Positions 61,498 to 64,000 of a stretch of DNA of 64,000 nt are shown here, one piece after another. A model generated the notes under the pieces. That model was not told the origin of the DNA, did not search any database, and saw only the letters and a program-made list of their open reading frames with translations. The first letter of the stretch is position 1. Each line of letters opens with the position of its first letter. Source of the stretch: Carallia brachiata (taxonomy: Eukaryota > Streptophyta > Magnoliopsida > Malpighiales > Rhizophoraceae); NCBI GenBank assembly GCA_021464245.1, contig JADCRB010000018.1:620001-684000 (forward strand), given 5' to 3'. A program made the position numbers and the translations under genes.

Positions 61498-62806
61498 TCA
61501 AGCATTGAAATGCAACAATGTTGGTGCAAGCTTCAAAAGTGGTTGCAAAGTATTTGGGAGGAACTTCCTGGCAAACAGAAAGCACATAGATGTAATATTG
61601 CCATTGTAACTGCAGTTTGTGCCGAACCTATTGAACCAGAAACTCACTGGCAATTGCTTGCTTCCCAAACTTTCCTGGATGCGGACCGCTCTTAGACCAA
61701 TCAACCCAAGTGATGCTTCTGTTCGAATTCTGCTCCGGGCAACGAATTCACCAACGTAGGAATATAATGCTCGTCCATGTAACATGAGGGCTACAATGCT
61801 GTTGAAAGACACGGTAATAATTGGCGTCGACACAATTTCAATGGCAATCTTGCGACTAACCTCAAACCATTGAGACCCTTTACGCCAATTAGATATAGTT
61901 ATTGTAGGAAACATTTTGGGATTGTATCGGCCGCGACCCACCTTCCTTGGATCGTCGTATGAACCTATGAAGCTCTGATTTGTGTTCATTAAGTAGGCAT
62001 ATATTGTTGTGAAGTCGAACAAGGGAATGCAAGCCTCTGAGAGTAACACAAATCTCTCGTTGGAGAACTCAAAAGAGCATTGGCCAAAAGGCGCCTTTCT
62101 GCATCAATCATTGATGGTCTTCCCCATTCTACCGGCTGCAATGAAATTGAACTTCCAAGATTAATTCTGTGAGCAGACCAATATAGTCGTTGACCTTATG
62201 CCTTACGAATTGGACATATAGAATGTAAAAGACTGACCTTGCTTGGTATTCTTCTTCCATGGAAAACAGAACTCTGAGGCACTGAATCGTTAAATGAGGA
62301 ATGAGGGTGGACGTATAGGCTATAAAGCTCGTCATGCCCTTCAAAGAACTTTTCCCATAAAGGGCCCAAAGGCATGGGTCCCTTGGTCAAGAACATGAAA
62401 GCAACTTTTGGGACTCGCTCAGGAGACCCTGGAATCCTCGAAACGTAGCTGCTCGCCTGAACAACTCCTCATCGTCCATGTTGTGCAGGAGAGATGTTAT
62501 GGTTGTCGATCCAACATTAACCAACGGAGGAGAAGGCGGCGGTGGCAACAACTGTGGTGTGTTTACTACTAGGGGTGGTGGTGGTAGTATTGTTGGTGTT
62601 AGACTTAACAGCATATGTGGCTCTGATTGTGGATGAGAGGAGATCATAGCTTGAGAGCTGAAGGAGAAGCTCTTCATATATAAACTAATCGTGATTCCAA
62701 GCGTGAAGCCAACAAGGAAGAATAGAACACGAAAGGCTTGGCTTAATTGCAAATGGGAATTGATAAGCTTAGGAATTGATGTTGATTGCCGTTGTTCATG
62801 TCCCAT
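61498..62806 (-). pseudogene. GT14 (core-2/I-branching type) glycosyltransferase with multiple frame breaks
   Basis: Minus strand, two coding exons, 62238-62806 and 61498-62135, joined at AGCAAG|GTCAGT and TTGCAG|CCGGTA. It begins with a cytosolic stub, a type II membrane anchor (AFRVLFFLVGFTLGITISLY) and a Pro-rich stem, as in Golgi glycosyltransferases. GT14 motifs follow in order but in changing frames: [123 protein letters not shown] and NCSYNGNITSMCFLFARKFL. Frame changes are needed near 62438-62447, 62071-62074, 61828-61830, 61781-61784, 61736-61739 and 61633-61640. Each fits a 1-base indel, and I see no nonsense substitutions within segments. This is either a recent pseudogene or a poor-quality stretch of assembly. 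A GTAAAT donor at 63046 and a TTTCAG acceptor near 62822 suggest a leader intron. Confidence 0.85.
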
Positions 62807-63304
62807 TTTCCCTTCACACCCTGAAATCAGATTAGAGAACTTTATGTATGAAAAGGTGACATGAATTGAATACTACGCCACTAGGATCTTGAAGACCCGA
62901 AGAGAAAATTAAGATGGCACATATATCTGCAGGGCTCTGTAATTTGTGAATTCTTGTTTTCTACTCAAAATAACATGGCTTTGGGGGCAGATAAAGCAGA
63001 AAAATTAGACCAAGAAAAAGCCATGCACGGTATATGTGAGATTTACCTTTGGCTCTGATATTCCTCAATGCTTCACTACTCCACACGAGGCCTGCCTTTC
63101 CCTACAAGTTTATTAACGAAAATATGATTCAAGTAATGCATCGAGTCACTTTCCAGCAAGCAAATGTAAATTCAAGTTTGGCAATTCAGCACTAGGCTAC
63201 GCGTCCGCTTCCCGGGTATTTGGCCGGCGATGTTGGCGAGTCAGGACTTGGAACTAAAAGCAGTTGACCCTTAATAGCCACTCTATCCTCGACTCTTCGA
63301 CGTG

Positions 63305-63735
63305 TTTAGGAATGGAGAAAAGGAGGCAAAGGAGAGGAAAAAGAGAAGGTTAAGGTAAATTATTATATTTAAAATATGGGAGGATAAATATTTTTAATTT
63401 TTCTTAATCCTCTTTGATTTATCAAAATTAATTTTTTAAAAAATAGGAGAAAAATTAAATTTATTAAATGATTCAATTATTTCTCATATAATTTAAAAAT
63501 TATAATTTTAGATAAATAAATATTTAAATAGAATTTATCATAGATGATAAAATTATTATTTTAATATATTTTATTTTCTTCACATAAAAAAATTTATATT
63601 TTTCCTCATTCTCATCTCCTCTTTCTAAACATAAGATATAATACAAAATATTTTTTTTCTTCAATGATTCTCTCATCTACTTTCTTCTCTTACACTTTCT
63701 TTTCTCTCAAAAATTTTATCCAAATACATTGTCAA
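63305..63735. repeat. Dispersed AT-rich repeat, uninterrupted copy
   Basis: It begins with purine-rich GTGTTTAGGAATGGAGAAAA, has GTAAATTATTATATTTAAAA at 63355-63374, and ends with pyrimidine-rich CTTTCTTTTCTCTCAAAAAT then TTTATCCAAAT. It corresponds over its length to the two halves flanking the MITE at 40667-41154. Confidence 0.6.
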
Positions 63736-63844
63736 AGTCACAGGTTAAGTTTAATTTGGATCCATAAACAATTACTTTGATGGAAGAAAGAAGTAAGCTT
63801 CACTAGATGACACATTGTTTGATATTACGTTTAAAGGGGAGGCG

Positions 63845-64000
63845 GGGAAAGGCGAGAGAGAGAAAAGAAAGTGAGAGGATTAAAGTAAATTATTATATTT
63901 AAAAAATATTTCAAAGGTAAAGAAGAGTAAAGTTTTTAATTTTTCTAATTCTCCTTAACTTACTAAAATTAATCATTTCAAAAATAAAAAGAAAGTTATT
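63845..64000. repeat. Dispersed AT-rich repeat, copy cut by window end
   Basis: It starts with purine-rich GGGGAAAGGCGAGAGAGAGA and contains GTAAATTATTATATTTAAAA at 63885-63904, then runs off the window. It has the same orientation as the copy at 63305-63735. Confidence 0.55.

Larger units (their letters stand above)
62807..64000. other. Upstream flank of GT14 gene and terminal repeats
   Basis: This contains the probable leader and promoter of the minus-strand GT14 gene, a possible leader intron (about 62822-63046), and two copies of a dispersed AT-rich repeat, the second cut by the window end. Confidence 0.5.

Noticed and set aside
1..64000. CRISPR array, bacterial operon or phage features
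   Set aside because: The window is plainly plant nuclear DNA with spliced genes. No regular direct-repeat and spacer pattern is present.

Overview
This is a nuclear segment of a flowering plant, most likely a core eudicot. The sequence is AT-rich, genes carry short introns with GT-AG junctions, and the families present are plant-specific (type 1 and type 2 lipid-transfer proteins, an LRK10-like receptor kinase, DUF761 and DUF789 proteins, a reticulon-like B protein). Genes occupy under a third of the window. The rest is AT-rich spacer with miniature transposable elements. I cannot name the species.

Layout. 0-27 kb is the gene-rich part: a DUF761 membrane protein (4.6-6.5 kb, minus, frame broken once), a small organelle-type acidic protein (8.3-9.4 kb, plus), a five-exon reticulon-like protein (10.0-11.5 kb, minus), a six-exon enolase-superfamily epimerase (12.8-15.5 kb, plus), a type 2 lipid-transfer protein (20.6 kb, plus) and a six-exon DUF789 gene (22.8-27.0 kb, minus, frame broken once, one GC-AG intron). 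27-37.8 kb has no supported gene. 37.9-49.2 kb is an LRK10L locus: three successive ectodomain exons (37.9, 42.5 and 45.9 kb) precede one membrane-plus-kinase cassette (47.8-49.2 kb). 50.4-60.1 kb is a type 1 lipid-transfer-protein cluster of three copies, the middle one frameshifted. A tRNA-Gly(UCC) lies at 60.7 kb. A GT14 glycosyltransferase gene with about six frame breaks lies at 61.5-62.8 kb.

Most notable points. (1) All three ectodomain exons end in phase 1 at usable splice donors, and the shared cassette begins in phase 1. The locus could therefore make three receptors with different extracellular parts and one kinase. (2) Two 488/489-bp foldback elements of one family each have perfect 9-bp target duplications. 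One sits inside another repeat whose uninterrupted relatives are also in the window, so the empty site can be read directly. (3) Several otherwise well-conserved genes are broken only by 1-base indels with no other lesion. This could mean consensus errors in the assembly as easily as real pseudogenes, and it affects how every broken gene here should be read.
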